The notes: generated by a model not told the origin, from the sequence alone. Positions 12,395 to 23,690 are shown, counted from the stretch's first letter. The stretch is 64,000 nt of DNA from Heterohyrax brucei (GCA_028571685.1 CM053154.1:18446001-18510000), one strand, 5' to 3'. Program-made: numbers and translations.

Positions 12395-13765
12395 GAGCCA
12401 TTTTTTTCTCTCTTCCCCTGCCTTCCTTTTCTTTCCCTTCCACCTAGCCCCGTGCACCACCTCTGCCCCTTCCTGATGGGCTATGCGGTGCCTCTTGACT
12501 GGAGAGACACCAGCTTGCTGCTGCCCACAGTCTGTCTCATCCCCATCTGCCAACCCTTACCATGCTGCCACTCTTTGTCTCTTGTTTCTCTTTTCTTTCT
12601 CCCAGTCTCCCTTCTAGCTGTATACATCACATCCACTTCCTCACAACTGACACTTGGGTCTGACCTGCTCCCACTGGCCAACCCTTGCAGGGCCACTTTT
12701 TTTTTTTTATCTTTGTCCCTGTCCTCCTTTCCTTGCTCTCTCCTACCTGGCTCTATGTGCTGTCTCCATCTGTTCTTGGCAGGTTGCATCACGCTGCTTG
12801 GTGAGAGACTCAAGCTCACCACCTACCCCTAGTCTGCCACATCCCTGGTGGCCAGTTTCCTCAGAGCCATTCTTTGTATTTTTTTCTCTCTTTCTTTTTC
12901 TTCCTCTTCTGTATCACTCCGCTTAGCCCTGTGTGCTGCCTCTGCCCCATCACGGTGACCTGCGCATGGCAACAGAGACACTAGCTGGCTGATATCCAGT
13001 ATCCACCCTGCCTCCAATGGCCAGTTCCCATAGCAGCATAGACATATTTTTCTCGTCTCTGTTTCCCTTCCTTTTTTTCTTTCTCCTGCCCACCCAGCCC
13101 TGTATGCCACCTTGACTCGTCTTTAATGGGTCATGCTGTACCAATCAACTGGAGAGTCACCAGCACACAGCCCCCTTCTGCTGGCTCCTGCTGTGTGGCC
13201 ATTTCTTTTCTTTCTTTCCTTTTTTCTGTTTTCTTTCTCCCTCCTACTTTGCTCCATGCATCACACTCCTTCCCCCCTTCCTGCTGGGCCATGTGTGGCT
13301 ATCTTGACTGGAGAGTCACCAACCCATAGCTGCCCCAGTTCTGCCCAACCACCCTACACTAGCCCCTACAGCACTGTCATTGTGTAAAAATTTTATTTAT
13401 GTTTATTTAGTGTATCTTCCTTTTCCTTCCACCTTGGATCTGTCCCCACGTGCTGCTTCCCTCTACTGCTGCTAGACCCCACCAGACCGCTGTGAGTGGA
13501 CAGCCACCAGCCTGCTACTGCCCAAGGTGCATTCACCCCCCTGTATCACCACTTATTTTATTTTATTTATTTTACTTTCTACTTCTCACACAGCCTTGTA
13601 TGCCACTGCCCCTGCTTTCCCATCAGTTCCCAGTTTAGCCTATCCTCCACCTACTGGTTACTTTTTGTTTTTTTAATCTTTCTCTCCGTTTTCTTTCTCC
13701 CTCCCAAACTAGCTGCATATGCTACCCCACCATTCCCACCAGCCCCCACATGCTGGCATAGCTAG
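12395..13765 (+). repeat. Pyrimidine-rich diverged tandem array, period about 170 bp
   Basis: About nine degenerate units. Each has a T/C-rich block (for example ttttctttctccc), then a cysteine-tRNA-free, C-rich block such as gccctgtgtgctgcctctgc, then a conserved ttgactggagagtcaccagc-type phrase. Repeated T-rich blocks begin near 12396, 12563, 12693, 12865, 13035, 13198, 13373, 13545 and 13655, giving spacings of roughly 110-175, mostly 163-175. The strand bias is extreme (C+T on plus). The ORF of 126 codons at 12452-12832 reads through the array and has no protein features. Flanking L1 sequence on both sides suggests it is part of, or inserted in, an L1. Confidence 0.75.
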
Positions 13766-14099
13766 AACACCCAGTACTCAAGCCAGCTGCCATACCAGGC
13801 CTGCACAGCTTCCCCTGCACCACTTGACCAGCTACTGAGTGGTGGGAGCGAACCTGCACCACTCTCCGCTGCACCACTCTCCCCTGCTTGTCTGGTAAGG
13901 TGCTGTAAAAGCTCCCACACCACTGGGTCAACAACAGGAGTCACACAGTGATCACCCAGCCTACCATCACCAAATCCATGTGCAGTGAAGCAGGCTCACC
14001 CCACCTGTTGCTGCCTTGCCCACATGGGCAAGATGATGAGAACCATCTTGCCCACAGACGAGCAAGTGGCAAAGCAGTCCTGTCCTGCCTGCCCTGACA

Positions 14100-15960
14100 T
14101 ATGAAAACAAAACAAAAGAGCAGGATGAAACAAACAAGCCTGTAATCAATAAAGAAAGAAAAGAATACCTTAATGTCTCAGAGACAGAAGCAATTTCAAT
14201 ACATACAAGAAATGGAGGGTAAGATGGCCAAGGACGTAAAAGCCAAAACACACCTGCAAAAATGGAAAAAACACAGCATGTTTATGGATAGGACGGCTCA
14301 GCATTGTGAAAATGTCGGTTCTGCCCAAGGTGGTCTGCACACGTAATGCAGTCCCAATCCGAGTACCAACAGCATTTTTTAATAAGATGGAAAAGCTAAT
14401 CATCGACTATATGAGGAAAAGAAAGAGGTCCAGATAAGTAAAGCATTATTAAAAACAACAGAAAAGTTGGAGGCTTTATACTACCTGATTTCAGAACATG
14501 CTATATAGTCACAGTAGTCAAAACAGCCTGTTCCTGGTACAGTGACACATAGAGCAAAGGGACAGAATCGGGAACCCATGTGCAAATCCATCTACCTCCA
14601 GTCAGCTCATCTTTGGCAAAGACCCAAAGTTCATCAAATGAAGGAAAGACAGTCTCTTCAACAAATGCTTCTGGCTAAACTGGATGCCCATTTGTAAAAA
14701 AAATGAAGCAGGACCCATACCTGACACCATACACAAAAACTATTTCAAAGCTCACCAGAGACTTAAATATAAAACTAAGAACTATAAAGATCATGGAAGA
14801 AAAAACAGGAATAACACTAGGGTCCCTAACATAGAGCATAAATAGGACACAAATCATAATTCAAAATGCACGAGAACCAGAAGATAAGCTAGTTAACTGT
14901 GAACTCCTAAAAAATTAAACACATTTTTCAAAAGACTTCTCCAAAAGAGTGAGAAGAAAACCTATGGACTGTGGGAAAAAATTTTGCTGCACAACATTCA
15001 ACAAAGGCATGATCTCTAAAAGCTACATGATGTTGCAACACTTCAACAACAAAAACAAATAATCCAGTTTAAAAACTGGCAGGGGATATAAACAGATGCT
15101 TCGCCAAAGAAGACATTCAGGTGGCTAACAGACACATGAGGAAATGCTCACGACTGTTAGCCCACTCCAAAACCCAAACCCTTTTCTGTCAAATTGATTC
15201 TGACTCATAGCGACCCTCTAGGCCAGAGTAAAATGGCCCTGCAGGGTTTCCCAGGAGTAGCTGGTAGATTGGAACTGCCGAACTTTTGGTTAGCAGCCGT
15301 AGGCTTAACCACTGACACTATCAGGTCTCCAGTTAGCCATTAGAGAAATGTAAGCCCAAACTACATTGAGATAGTATCTCACCCTGAAAGTAATGACGCT
15401 AATTACAACAGGGGAAAAATAACAAAGTATTAGAGAGGTTGCAGGAAGATTGGCACTCTTATTCACTGCAGATGGAAATGTAAAATGGTGTAACCACTAT
15501 GGAAAACAATACGATGCCTTCTGAAAAAGCTAGAAATAGAAATATTGTATAATCCAGCAATACTACTCCTAGGACTGTACCCCAGACAAATAGGAACCTT
15601 CACCTTGTGGCATTATTCACAATAGCAAAAGATGGAAACAACCTAACTGCCCATCCACAGTGAATGGATAAACAAGTTACAGTACATACACAGAGTGGAA
15701 TACTATGCAACAATAAAGAACAATGATGAATCCACAAAATATCTCACAAAATGGATGAACCTGGAGGGCATTATATTGAGTGAACTAAATCAATCAGAAA
15801 AGGACAAATACAGTATGAGACCACTATTACAAAAACTCAGGAAAAGATTTACACATAGTAATAAACAGATGGTGATGAGAAGGGGAAATTATTAACTAGA
15901 AAGTAGGTAAGTGTTAACTTTGGTGAGAGGAAAGACAGTGTACAGTATGAGGGAGGTCAG
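14100..15960 (+). mobile_element. L1 with ORF1-like start and ORF2 3' end, sense
   Basis: Starts with an A-rich L1-like 5'UTR/ORF1 boundary (gtctcagagacagaagcaat). It jumps near 14250 to the last part of ORF2 (acggctcagcattgtgaaaa; caataaagaacaatgatgaa) and runs into a 3'UTR, so it is internally deleted. An AfroSINE is inserted at 15168-15330, and the LTR at 16004-16560 interrupts the 3'UTR. Confidence 0.8.
15168..15330 (-). repeat. AfroSINE copy inside the L1
   Basis: An antisense copy (aaacccttttctgtcaaatt through caggtctcc) interrupting the L1 ORF2 tail. L1 text resumes at agttagccattagagaaatg. Confidence 0.9.
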
Positions 15961-16003
15961 CACCGCTTGACCAAGGCAGTCATATAAGCTTTGTAGACAC
16001 ATC

Positions 16004-16560
16004 TGTCATGGACTGAATTGTGTCTCCCGCTCCACCAAGTGTTTGTGGTAATTTGGCCAGTATGTGATTCCTAGTATTTTTATGATTGCCCTTCACTTTG
16101 TGATTTTTTCCTAGGCTGTAAATCTTAACTCTGCAGTTAATAGATTGGATTATGTTCAAGAGGATTAGGGTGGGATTGTTAATACCCTTCCTAAGGTCAC
16201 CTTCCTGCTCCAATGTAAGGGGAGGTTCCCTGGGTTGTGGTTTCTTCCACCTTTTATCCCTGCAAGACAGAAAATGAAAGGGAAGAAAGCAGAGATTTGG
16301 GAACTTCTTACCAGCAAGAAAGCAGCATTGAGCACAGAGTGCATCTTTTGAACCCCAGTTTCCTATACCGAGATGCTCTGAGACCAAGGAAAGACTGATA
16401 CAACACAATGACCTTCCTCTAGACCCAACACAGTGTGTGTTCCCCTGGAGCCTGTGTCCTGAATTCAAACTTTCAGCCAACTGGACTGAGATAAACTTGT
16501 CTTTGTTAAAGCTGTCCACTTGTGGCATTTCTATTAGAGCAGCAACATATGACTAACAGA
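16004..16560 (+). mobile_element. Solo MaLR-like LTR
   Basis: Begins tgtcatggactgaattgtgt and runs to the terminal gcagcaacatatgactaaca. A possible 5-bp target duplication acatc lies at 15999-16003 and 16561-16565. It has the A-rich middle, tttgttaaagctgtccactt near the 3' end, and no internal genes. A 182-codon minus ORF at 15980-16528 is chance within the LTR. It is inserted in an L1 3'UTR. The same family recurs at 17838, 20682, 32575, 36780, 55029 and 57071. Confidence 0.82.
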
Positions 16561-17375
16561 ACATCCAAACACCCTGAGGGACTGAGTTGCTGAAGCTGAA
16601 AGCTATCAACTGTGATTTTGCATGTCATCTAGCATCATTGGAGTAACAAAGTTCATGAATAATATGTTCTAAAAAATCCATCTTTTGCAAGTAGTGCTGG
16701 GAGTTTTAAAAGCTTGTGAATGGCCATGTAAGCTCCATCTACTGGTCCCATCCTGACAAGAGCTAAGGAAAATGAGGAAAGTCATAGACACAAGGGAAAT
16801 GTCAGTCCAAAGGACTAATGGATCACAAGTACCACAGCCTCCACCAGCCTGAGCCCAGAATTAGACGGTGTCCAGCTACCACCACCAACTGCTCTGACAG
16901 GGATCACAAACAGAGAGTCCAAGACAGAGTGATAGAAAAATGCAAAACAAAATTCAAGTTAACAAAAAACAAACCTACTGGAAGAGCCTCCAAGACTATG
17001 GTCCCTAGACACCCTATTAAACCTGTTAGCTCAGAAATGAAACCATTCTTGAAGTTCACTCTTCAGTCAAAGAGTAGCAGACAGGTCTATAACACAAACA
17101 AGAACATAAGTGAGAAATATGCTTCTTAGTTCAATCATGTGTATCAGACCAAAAGAGCAACACTTGCTCAAAAGCAATCTTGAGAAGGCCAAAGGGGACA
17201 AGAAAAATGGAAAGGTGGAAATGGTGAATTGGGGTGTGGAGAGGGAGAATGGTGACACATTGTACAGATAACAGCCAATGTCACAAAAAAATTGTGTATA
17301 GATTATTGAATGAAATATTAATTTGTTCTGTAAAGTTTCACCTGAAGCACAATAAAAAAAGAAATGTTATGAACA
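16561..17375 (+). mobile_element. L1 3'UTR, continuation after the LTR
   Basis: Resumes acatccaaacaccctgaggg and ends in the A-rich tail gcacaataaaaaaag near 17362. With 14100-15960 it forms one element split by the solo LTR. Confidence 0.72.
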
Positions 17376-17837
17376 ACTTAAATTTAACAACTTAGATGAA
17401 ACGAAAAGTTCCTTAAATGACACAAACTAACACAGAAACTAACAAAGAAGAGGTAGTTTGAATAGCCTTCTTCTAATACAGAAGTAGAAATGTAATTTAA
17501 AATTTCACAAGAAAACTTAAGGCCACATGACTTCATTGTTAAGTCCTTCCAAGCATTTAAGGACAAAAAAATACCAATTTTACACAAAAGAAATTGAAGA
17601 AGAGAGAATACTTCTTGACTCATTCTATAGGCATTACTCTACTTGATAAAAACTCTCAGCAAAGTAGGAATAGAAAGCGGCTTCCTTAACTTGGTTAAGA
17701 ACATCTGTGAAAAGCCTATAGCTAATGTCTGTCGTAATGAAAAATTGCTTGCTTTTGTTCTCACCTTTTCTCTTTAACAGTACACTAGAGATTCTAGCCA
17801 GTGTAATCAGACAAGAAAAATGAATAAAAAGTATCTG
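17376..17837 (+). mobile_element. L1 ORF2 fragment
   Basis: L1 ORF2-like text (gaaacgaaaagttccttaaa; caaacatttaaggac-type phrases; gtacactagagattctagcc) with stops in all frames. It is cut by the reverse LTR at 17838 and probably continues after it. Confidence 0.7.
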
Positions 17838-18200
17838 TGTCTTACTTATCTAGTACTGCTATCACAGAAAGACTACGAGTGGATGGATTTACCCAAAAGA
17901 AATGCATTTTCTCAAGACTTAGGGGGCTAGAAGCCTGAATTCAGAGTGCTGGCTCTAGAGGAAGTTTTTCTCTTTCTGTCAGCTGTGGAGGAGGGTCCTT
18001 GTCCCTTCAGCTTCTGCTTCCTGGTTACTCAGAGATCTCCTTGCATCTGGCATGTCTTATCCACCAACTCTCTTGTGGTGGCTTGCTTAATCTCTTTTAT
18101 GTCTTAAAAGAGATTGACTCAAGATATGCCCTACCCTGATTTTGCCTTTTTAACATAACACAGACAACTTGTTTCCAAATGGCATTATATCCACAGGCAT

Positions 18201-18365
18201 AAACCAAAACTAAAAAGCCCCACTGCTGTCAAGTCAATTCCTATTCATAGTGACTCTATAGGTCAGGGCAGAACTGCCACATAGAGATTCCAAGGAGCAC
18301 CTGGCAGATTTGAACTGAACTTTTGGTTAGCAGACAGGCATAACACTTAACCACTATTCCGCTAG
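18201..18365 (-). repeat. AfroSINE, left member of an inverted pair
   Basis: Antisense, starting aaaccaaaactaaaaagccc. It abuts the sense copy at 18366 with no spacer. The 11-bp direct repeat ccacaggcata occurs before it (18191-18201) and after the second copy (18522-18532). Confidence 0.88.
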
Positions 18366-18521
18366 GTGAAACCTGTTGGAATAGTGATTAAATGCTACAT
18401 TTACAAACAAAAAGTTCAGTGGTTTGAATCCACTAAGCTCTCCTTGGAAATTCTATGGGGCTGTTCTATTCTGTGCTATAGGGTTGCTATGAGTTGGAAT
18501 GGACTCAGTAGTAGTGGGAAA
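18366..18521 (+). repeat. AfroSINE, right member of an inverted pair
   Basis: A sense copy (tgaaacctgttggaatagtg through agtagtagtgggaa), head-to-head with the previous copy. Confidence 0.88.
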
Positions 18522-18670
18522 CCACAGGCATAGAGGTTGAAATTTACAACACATATTTTGGAGGGATGTAATTCAATCAAAATTAGAGGAAAAAAAGTGT
18601 AGCAGTCTTTATTCACAGGTGGCATGATCATGTATCTACAAAATCCAAAGGAATCTGCAAAGCAGCAACT

Positions 18671-18993
18671 ACCAGTCACCATTGCCATCAAGTCAATCCT
18701 GACTCGCAGTGACCCTGTAAGACAGAATACAACTGTCCCATAGGTCAGCAGCTCAAACTCATCAGGTACAAGTTGGAAACTCTATGGGGCAATTCTGGTC
18801 TATCCTCTAGGGTCGCTATGAGTAGGAATCAAGTCAATGGCTGTGGGTTTGGTTTTTTTGGTTACAGGGTACCTAAGGCCATAAATCTTTACAGAAGCAA
18901 TTGTCACATCTTTGCCCTGTGGAACTGCTGGTGGTTTCAACTGCTGATCTTTCATTTAACAGACCAGCACTTAACCACTTTGTCACCAGGGCA
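18671..18993. repeat. Composite of three AfroSINE pieces (-,+,-)
   Basis: Antisense fragment 18671-18741, sense fragment 18742-18861 ending in tttggtttttttgg, then an antisense copy of the longer variant 18866-18993. This is SINE-into-SINE insertion or rearrangement. Confidence 0.78.
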
Positions 18994-19490
18994 TCGGGTT
19001 AGGACTATTGCAAGATACATGACCAATATATAACACTCAATTCTATTTGTAATACTAGCCACACGCAACTAGAAAGTAAAACTTCAAAAAAATAAATCAT
19101 CTGCAGTAGCATCAAAATTATGAAATACTTAGAGTTAAATCCAACAAAACATATAAAGGACATGTACACTGACAGTTATAAAATATTGATGAAAGGAATT
19201 AATTATTTAGATTTTAGTCTAAATAAATGGAGAGATATAACTTGGTTCAGGAGTTGAAAGACTCAATCCCATTAAAATGTTTATTCTCCAAATTCATTTA
19301 TAGATCACTACAATTCTAGAATCCCAGTCAAAATCTCAGCAGCCTCTATTCAAAAAAGGAAGACAGGCTGATTCTAAAACTCATATTAAAATGGAAAGTG
19401 CTTAGTGTAGTCAAAACAACTCTGAGTCAAAAACAAAGTTGGATTGCCAGTATTATCTGACTTAAGAATTATTATAAAGCTACAGTAATC

Positions 19491-19640
19491 AAGGAAACCC
19501 TGGTGCTGTAGTAGTTAAGTGCTATGGCTGCTAACCCAAAGGTCAGCAGTTCAAATTCAGTGGGTGCTCTTTGGAAACTCTATGAGGCAGTTCTACTCTG
19601 TCCTGTACGGTTGCTATGAGTTGGAATTGCCATGAGAGCA
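19491..19640 (+). repeat. AfroSINE copy in L1
   Basis: A sense copy: ggaaaccctggtgctgtagt, B-box ggtcagcagttcaaattcag, tail tgagttggaattgccatgag. Confidence 0.9.
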
Positions 19641-19732
19641 ATTTTTTTTAAAGTAATCAAAACAGCAAACTATTGACATAAAGATAGACAAATAGATCAG
19701 TGAAACAGTGTCTTAAATAAATCCATGCGTAT

Positions 19733-19790
19733 ATGCCAAGCCAAGTGCCGTTGAGTCGGATCCGACTCATGGCCACCCTAGGGCTTTGAA
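19733..19790 (-). repeat. AfroSINE tail fragment
   Basis: Only the tail module is present (gccgttgagtcggatccgac), consistent with a truncated insertion in the L1. Confidence 0.75.
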
Positions 19791-19950
19791 TTTTTAACAA
19801 AGGAGCAAAGGCAATGAATGCAGTGGAAAAGAAAAGCCAGTTCCACAGGTGGTGCTGGAACAATTTTATATTTATGTGCAGAAAAAAAAAAGAACTTAGG
19901 TCCATTTGTCACATGATATACAACAATTAATTCAAAATGGACAATAAAGC

Positions 19951-20098
19951 TCACACTGACTGCCATGAAATTGATTCTGACTATCCTACCAGACAGAATA
20001 GAACTGCCCCATAGTTTCCTAGAGAGCAGCTGGTAAGTTCAAACTGCTGACTTTTTGGTTATCAGACGGGTCCTGAACCACTATGCCACCAGGGCTCC
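19951..20098 (-). repeat. AfroSINE copy in L1
   Basis: Antisense, tail module to atgccaccagggctcc. It carries a small deletion in the tail/body junction. Confidence 0.88.
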
Positions 20099-20354
20099 AA
20101 AAACAGACCAGAGATCTAATAAAACCTGGACTACAAAATTTCTACAAGAAAAGTCAGAGACCTTGGGTTAGGTAAAGACAGACATGAAACAAAAACACAA
20201 TCCATCAAAGAACAACTCGACGAACCGAACTTCATCAAAAATTTAAAAATCCTGATCCTCAAAACACACTGTTAAGAGGATGAAAAGATAAACCACATAG
20301 CAGGAAATAAATGTTGCCGATCGTATAGCTAATAAAGGACTTGTATGCAGAATA

Positions 20355-20537
20355 GGGAAACCCTGGTGGCGTAGTGGTTGAGTGGTACTGCTACTAACTG
20401 AAAGGTCAGTAGTTCAAATCTACCAGGCGCTCCTTGGAAAGTCTATGGGGCAGTTCTGCTCTGCCCTGTGGATTTCTCTGCAGATTTCTCTGTGAGTCAG
20501 CACCGACTCAATGGTAATGAGTTTAGCTTTGGTTTGG
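20355..20537 (+). repeat. AfroSINE copy with target duplication
   Basis: A sense copy (ggaaaccctggtggcgtagt). Near-identical 11-mers tatgcagaata (20343-20353) and tatccagaata (20538-20548) flank it as a target-site duplication. An internal ctgcagatttctctg-type duplication lengthens it. Confidence 0.9.
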
Positions 20538-20549
20538 TATCCAGAATAA

Positions 20550-20681
20550 GGAGCCCTGGTGGCGCAGTGGTTAAGCACTCAACTGCTTACTGAAAGGTTG
20601 GTGGTTTGAAACCATCAGTCACTCTGTGGGAGTGGCGATCTGCTTCTGTAACGATTACAGCCTTGGAAACCCTAAGGGGCA
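20550..20681 (+). repeat. AfroSINE, longer variant, truncated
   Basis: A sense copy: ggagccctggtggcgcagtg with the variant middle gatctgcttctgtaacgatt. It is cut off at ggaaaccctaaggggca, where the LTR at 20682 begins. Confidence 0.88.
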
Positions 20682-21186
20682 TGTTATGGATTGAACTGTG
20701 TCCCCTAAGAATGTATATCAAGTTGGTTGAGCAATGATGCCTGATACTGGATGGCAGTTCAACATTTTGTGATATGATGCGGTAATTCCATATGTTGGAA
20801 ATCATGACTTCTTCGATGTTAATAACACAGGATTAGAGGCAGTTATGTTGATAAGGCAGGACTCAATCTATGATTAGGGTATATCCTCAATCAGTCTCTT
20901 TTGAAATACAGAAAACGGTATCAAACAGGGAAGAACAGGACCTCCTACCACCAAGAAAGAAAAGCTGGGAGCAGAGTGTGCCTTTTGGACCTGGGGTTTT
21001 CTGTGCTGAGAAACTCCTAGACCAGGGGGAGATTGATGACAAAGACCTTTCCTTAGAGTTGACAAAGAGAGGAAAGTCTTCCCCTAGAGTTGACACCTTC
21101 ACCCTCAATTCAGACTTCTAGCCTCCTAGATTGTGAGAGAATAAATTTCTGTCTGTTAATATCATCCACTTCTTAGGACCACTAGA

Positions 21187-21342
21187 TGAAACCCTGGTTG
21201 CCTAGTGGTTAAGTACTATGGATGCTAACCGAAAGGTCGGCAGTTTGGATCTGCCAGGTACTTCTTGGAAACTCTACAGGGCAATTCTACTCTAACCTCT
21301 AGGGTGGCTATGAGTCGGAATCAACTCAACAGCACCAGGTTT
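21187..21342 (+). repeat. AfroSINE, first of a tandem pair in the LTR end
   Basis: A sense copy (gaaaccctggttgcctagtg through aacagcaccaggtttgg). Confidence 0.9.
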
Positions 21343-21351
21343 GGATTTAGA

Positions 21352-21517
21352 TGCAACCCTGGTGGTGTAGTGGTTAAGTGTTACGTCTGCTAACAAAAAG
21401 ATTGGCAGTTCAAATCCACCAGGGGCTCCTTGAAAACTCTATGGAGCAGTTCTACTCTGACCTCTAGGGATGCTGTGAGTGAGAATCGACTCAATGTCAG
21501 TGAGTTTGGTTTGGTTT
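21352..21517 (+). repeat. AfroSINE, second of a tandem pair
   Basis: A sense copy (gcaaccctggtggtgtagtg through gagtttggtttggtt). It is separated from the first copy by about 10 bp. Confidence 0.9.
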
Positions 21518-21692
21518 AAGTAACTAAGACAGAGCAGTTTGGTTTGGGTTTTTATATGTCAATTATACAACAACAAAGCTTTCTTCAAAAAAAAAAAAAA
21601 TCTGACCAATGTAAAATGTGAATCTGGTCATGCCACTTCCATCTGAAAATGCTTCAGTGCCTGTCATATGGAGTTTGAGGTATGACACAGTA

Positions 21693-22925
21693 TTGTTCTT
21701 GTTAGCTACTGACAAGTCTATTCTGACTCTTAATGACCATAAGTGCAACAGAAGGAAACACTGCCCCATCCTGTGCCGACCTTACAATCATTGTTATGTC
21801 TGAGATCATTGGTCAGCCACTGTGTCAGTCAATTCTACTGAGGCTCTTCCTCTTTTTCACTGGCCCTCTACTCTCCTGATAATGTGTACAAAGTATGTGG
21901 GATGAAGTCTCACCATCCTCACTTCCAATAATCATTCTAGCTCTACTTCTTCTAAGACAAATTTGTTCCTCTGTCAGTCCATGGTATGTTGAATATCTTC
22001 ACCAGCGCCTTAATTCAAAGGCATCAATTCTTCTTTGGTTTTCTTTATTCAATGTCTAGCTTCCATAAGCCTATACACAGTCTGACTATTAAGTCTTCGA
22101 ACTTAACTGTTCTAAGAGCTGCATACCTTACTGCTGTATATCACTGTGGTCACTTTCGAACCACTCCCCTTGGGAAGCTATGCAACGATGCTAGTGCCCA
22201 GTCCACCCTTCAAAGCAATTTTGAATGGCCATTGCACACGGTGCCAAGGTGGCAAATTCCTCAAACTGAATTGTGTAACTGTCTGTGCAGGTGATTTTAG
22301 CCAGTAAACAACTAACTGTTTTGGAACACCCTCCCTACTCTGGTGATCTGCCCCTAATAACTTTTTTCTCTGCCTAAGCATAAAAGAAATATTGAAAGGA
22401 ACATATTTTGATGACATTCAGGACATCAATGGTAATATGATGACAGCTCTGATTGCCATTTCAGAAAAAGAGTTCCAAAATTGCTTGGAAGGGTGGGCTG
22501 TGTATTGGTGTCAGTTCATAGCTTCCCAAGGGGAGTACTTTAAGGGTGATTGTAGTGACATTCAGCAATGAGGTATGAAGCACTTTTTCTAGGATAAGTT
22601 GGTGAACTTAATTGGCAGTTCTCGTTAAGCAACTGAAAACATTACGGCTGGGACCAGGTGCATGTCAATCCTTAAGGTGACATCTTTGCTTTTTAATACT
22701 TTGAAGAGATTTTTTTTGCAGCAGATTTGCCCAACTGCTGCTTCTGTGAGTGTTGATTCTGTGGATCCAGGTAAAATGAAATCCTTGACAATTTCAATCT
22801 TTTCTGTTTATCTTGATGCTGCTTACTGATCCAGTTGTGAGGATTTTTATTTTATGTTGAGGTGTCATCCACACCGAAGGCTGTAGTCTTTGATCTTCAT
22901 GTGGGGCCACCTTTTTGCGTCTTCA
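21693..22925 (-). mobile_element. RTE/BovB-type LINE 3' region, antisense, split by a mariner
   Basis: Antisense RTE text: near-SINE start gttagctactgacaagtcta, ctgtgtcagtcaattctact, then cagtccatggtatgttgaat. It is broken at 22076 and resumes after 22625 with aaggtgacatctttgctttt and ggatccaggtaaaatgaaat, ending near gatcttcatg. It encodes a decayed C-terminal part of the reverse-transcriptase ORF. Confidence 0.82.
22076..22625 (+). mobile_element. Mariner-family DNA transposon, internally deleted
   Basis: The ends are inverted: the left end has tgactattaagtcttcgaac and the right end reads, in complement, the matching block (gtgaacttaattggcag). TA dinucleotides flank it. The inner part encodes remnants of a mariner transposase C-terminal half, including a decayed HPPYSPDL-like stretch and a DDIQDI string. 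It is inserted in the RTE at 21693-22925 and is about 550 bp, so non-autonomous. Confidence 0.82.
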
Positions 22926-22989
22926 TCTTCCATTCTCCGCTCTTCCACGTTTTACCCACCATTCTCCTCTGACACTTTTTTTCTCTAGT

Positions 22990-23380
22990 CCATTTCATTG
23001 CTTTTTTTCATGCCATTCTTTCTGATGAAGTGTTCTGTCTTTTCCAGTCTCTTTCAAAATACATCCTTTAGGATCTAACTAAAATGCATTCTCCATACAG
23101 CCTTACTGGATTCCCCAACTGAACTTACTTGGATACTTCTTCTCCAGTTTTACAGCACTTTGCCCTTCTTTTATGATTCCTATCACAGCCTGATTGTACA
23201 TGCTTGTCTAAATTTACCAGTACAATCAGTTGTGTGTATTTATTTTAACTTCCCAATGAGATTATCATCTCCTTTCAGACAATGACTCTTATAAACTCAT
23301 CTGTGTATTCCCCTATATATATGTAGCACAAAAGCTTACTCATAAGGAATGCTTTGTAAATATTTTTTAGTTGAATCAGA
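22990..23380 (+). repeat. L2-like 3' end
   Basis: Decayed LINE-2 text (ctgattgtacatgcttgtct; gaatgctttgtaaatatttt) ending in the usual ttgaat. Confidence 0.6.
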
Positions 23381-23500
23381 TAATTTTACTTCTAAGTTGC
23401 TTCCACTGTAAATTCTGACATCACTAACTGCTTACCTACCATGACCTATGAAAACATGAGCAGAGCATTTGGAAAACGTTCCTTGAATTACAGTTACAAT

Positions 23501-23690
23501 AAGGAACGCTGGTGACACAATGGTTAAGCACTTGGCTGCTAACCAAAAAGCCAGTGATTTGAACCCTTCAGGCTCCATGAGAGGGATGAAGTGGGGATCT
23601 GCCTCTGTAAAGATCACAATGTAGGGAACTGTATGGGGCAGTTTTACTGTCACATGATGTTGTAAGTTGGGGTTGATATGGCGGTATACC
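23501..23690 (+). repeat. AfroSINE, longer variant
   Basis: A sense copy: ggaacgctggtgacacaatg with the variant middle (gatctgcctctgtaaagatc). Confidence 0.82.

Larger units (their letters stand above)
17838..18588 (-). mobile_element. Solo MaLR-like LTR, reverse orientation, with two AfroSINEs inside
   Basis: The reverse complement of the same LTR family: starts tgtcttacttatctagtact and ends near ggagggatgtaattcaatca. A pair of AfroSINEs (18201-18521) interrupts it, flanked by a perfect repeat (ccacaggcata). It separates two parts of an L1. Confidence 0.78.
18590..20340 (+). mobile_element. L1 ORF2 fragments broken by SINEs
   Basis: L1 text is seen at 18600-18660, 19025-19490 (tattgatgaaaggaattaat), 19645-19945 and 20100-20340 (aaagaacaactcgacgaacc). 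AfroSINEs are inserted between the blocks. There is no intact frame. Confidence 0.75.
20682..21531 (+). mobile_element. Solo MaLR-like LTR with two AfroSINEs at its end
   Basis: Starts tgttatggattgaactgtgt. The last ten or so bases (taactaagaca) are found only at 21521-21531, after two tandem AfroSINEs that split the terminus at ccactagatg. Confidence 0.8.

Noticed and set aside
12452-12832. A 126-codon ORF in the pyrimidine-rich array
   Set aside because: Its Leu/Ser/Pro composition simply reflects C+T repeats, with no domain, no conserved start and no splice evidence.
12395-13765. A CRISPR-like or satellite-centromere reading of the tandem units
   Set aside because: The units are highly diverged, have no fixed spacers, and sit in a mammalian gene intron between L1 pieces.
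15980-16528. A 182-codon minus ORF, the longest in the window
   Set aside because: It lies wholly within a solo LTR, antisense, with no similarity to retroviral or host proteins; chance opening.
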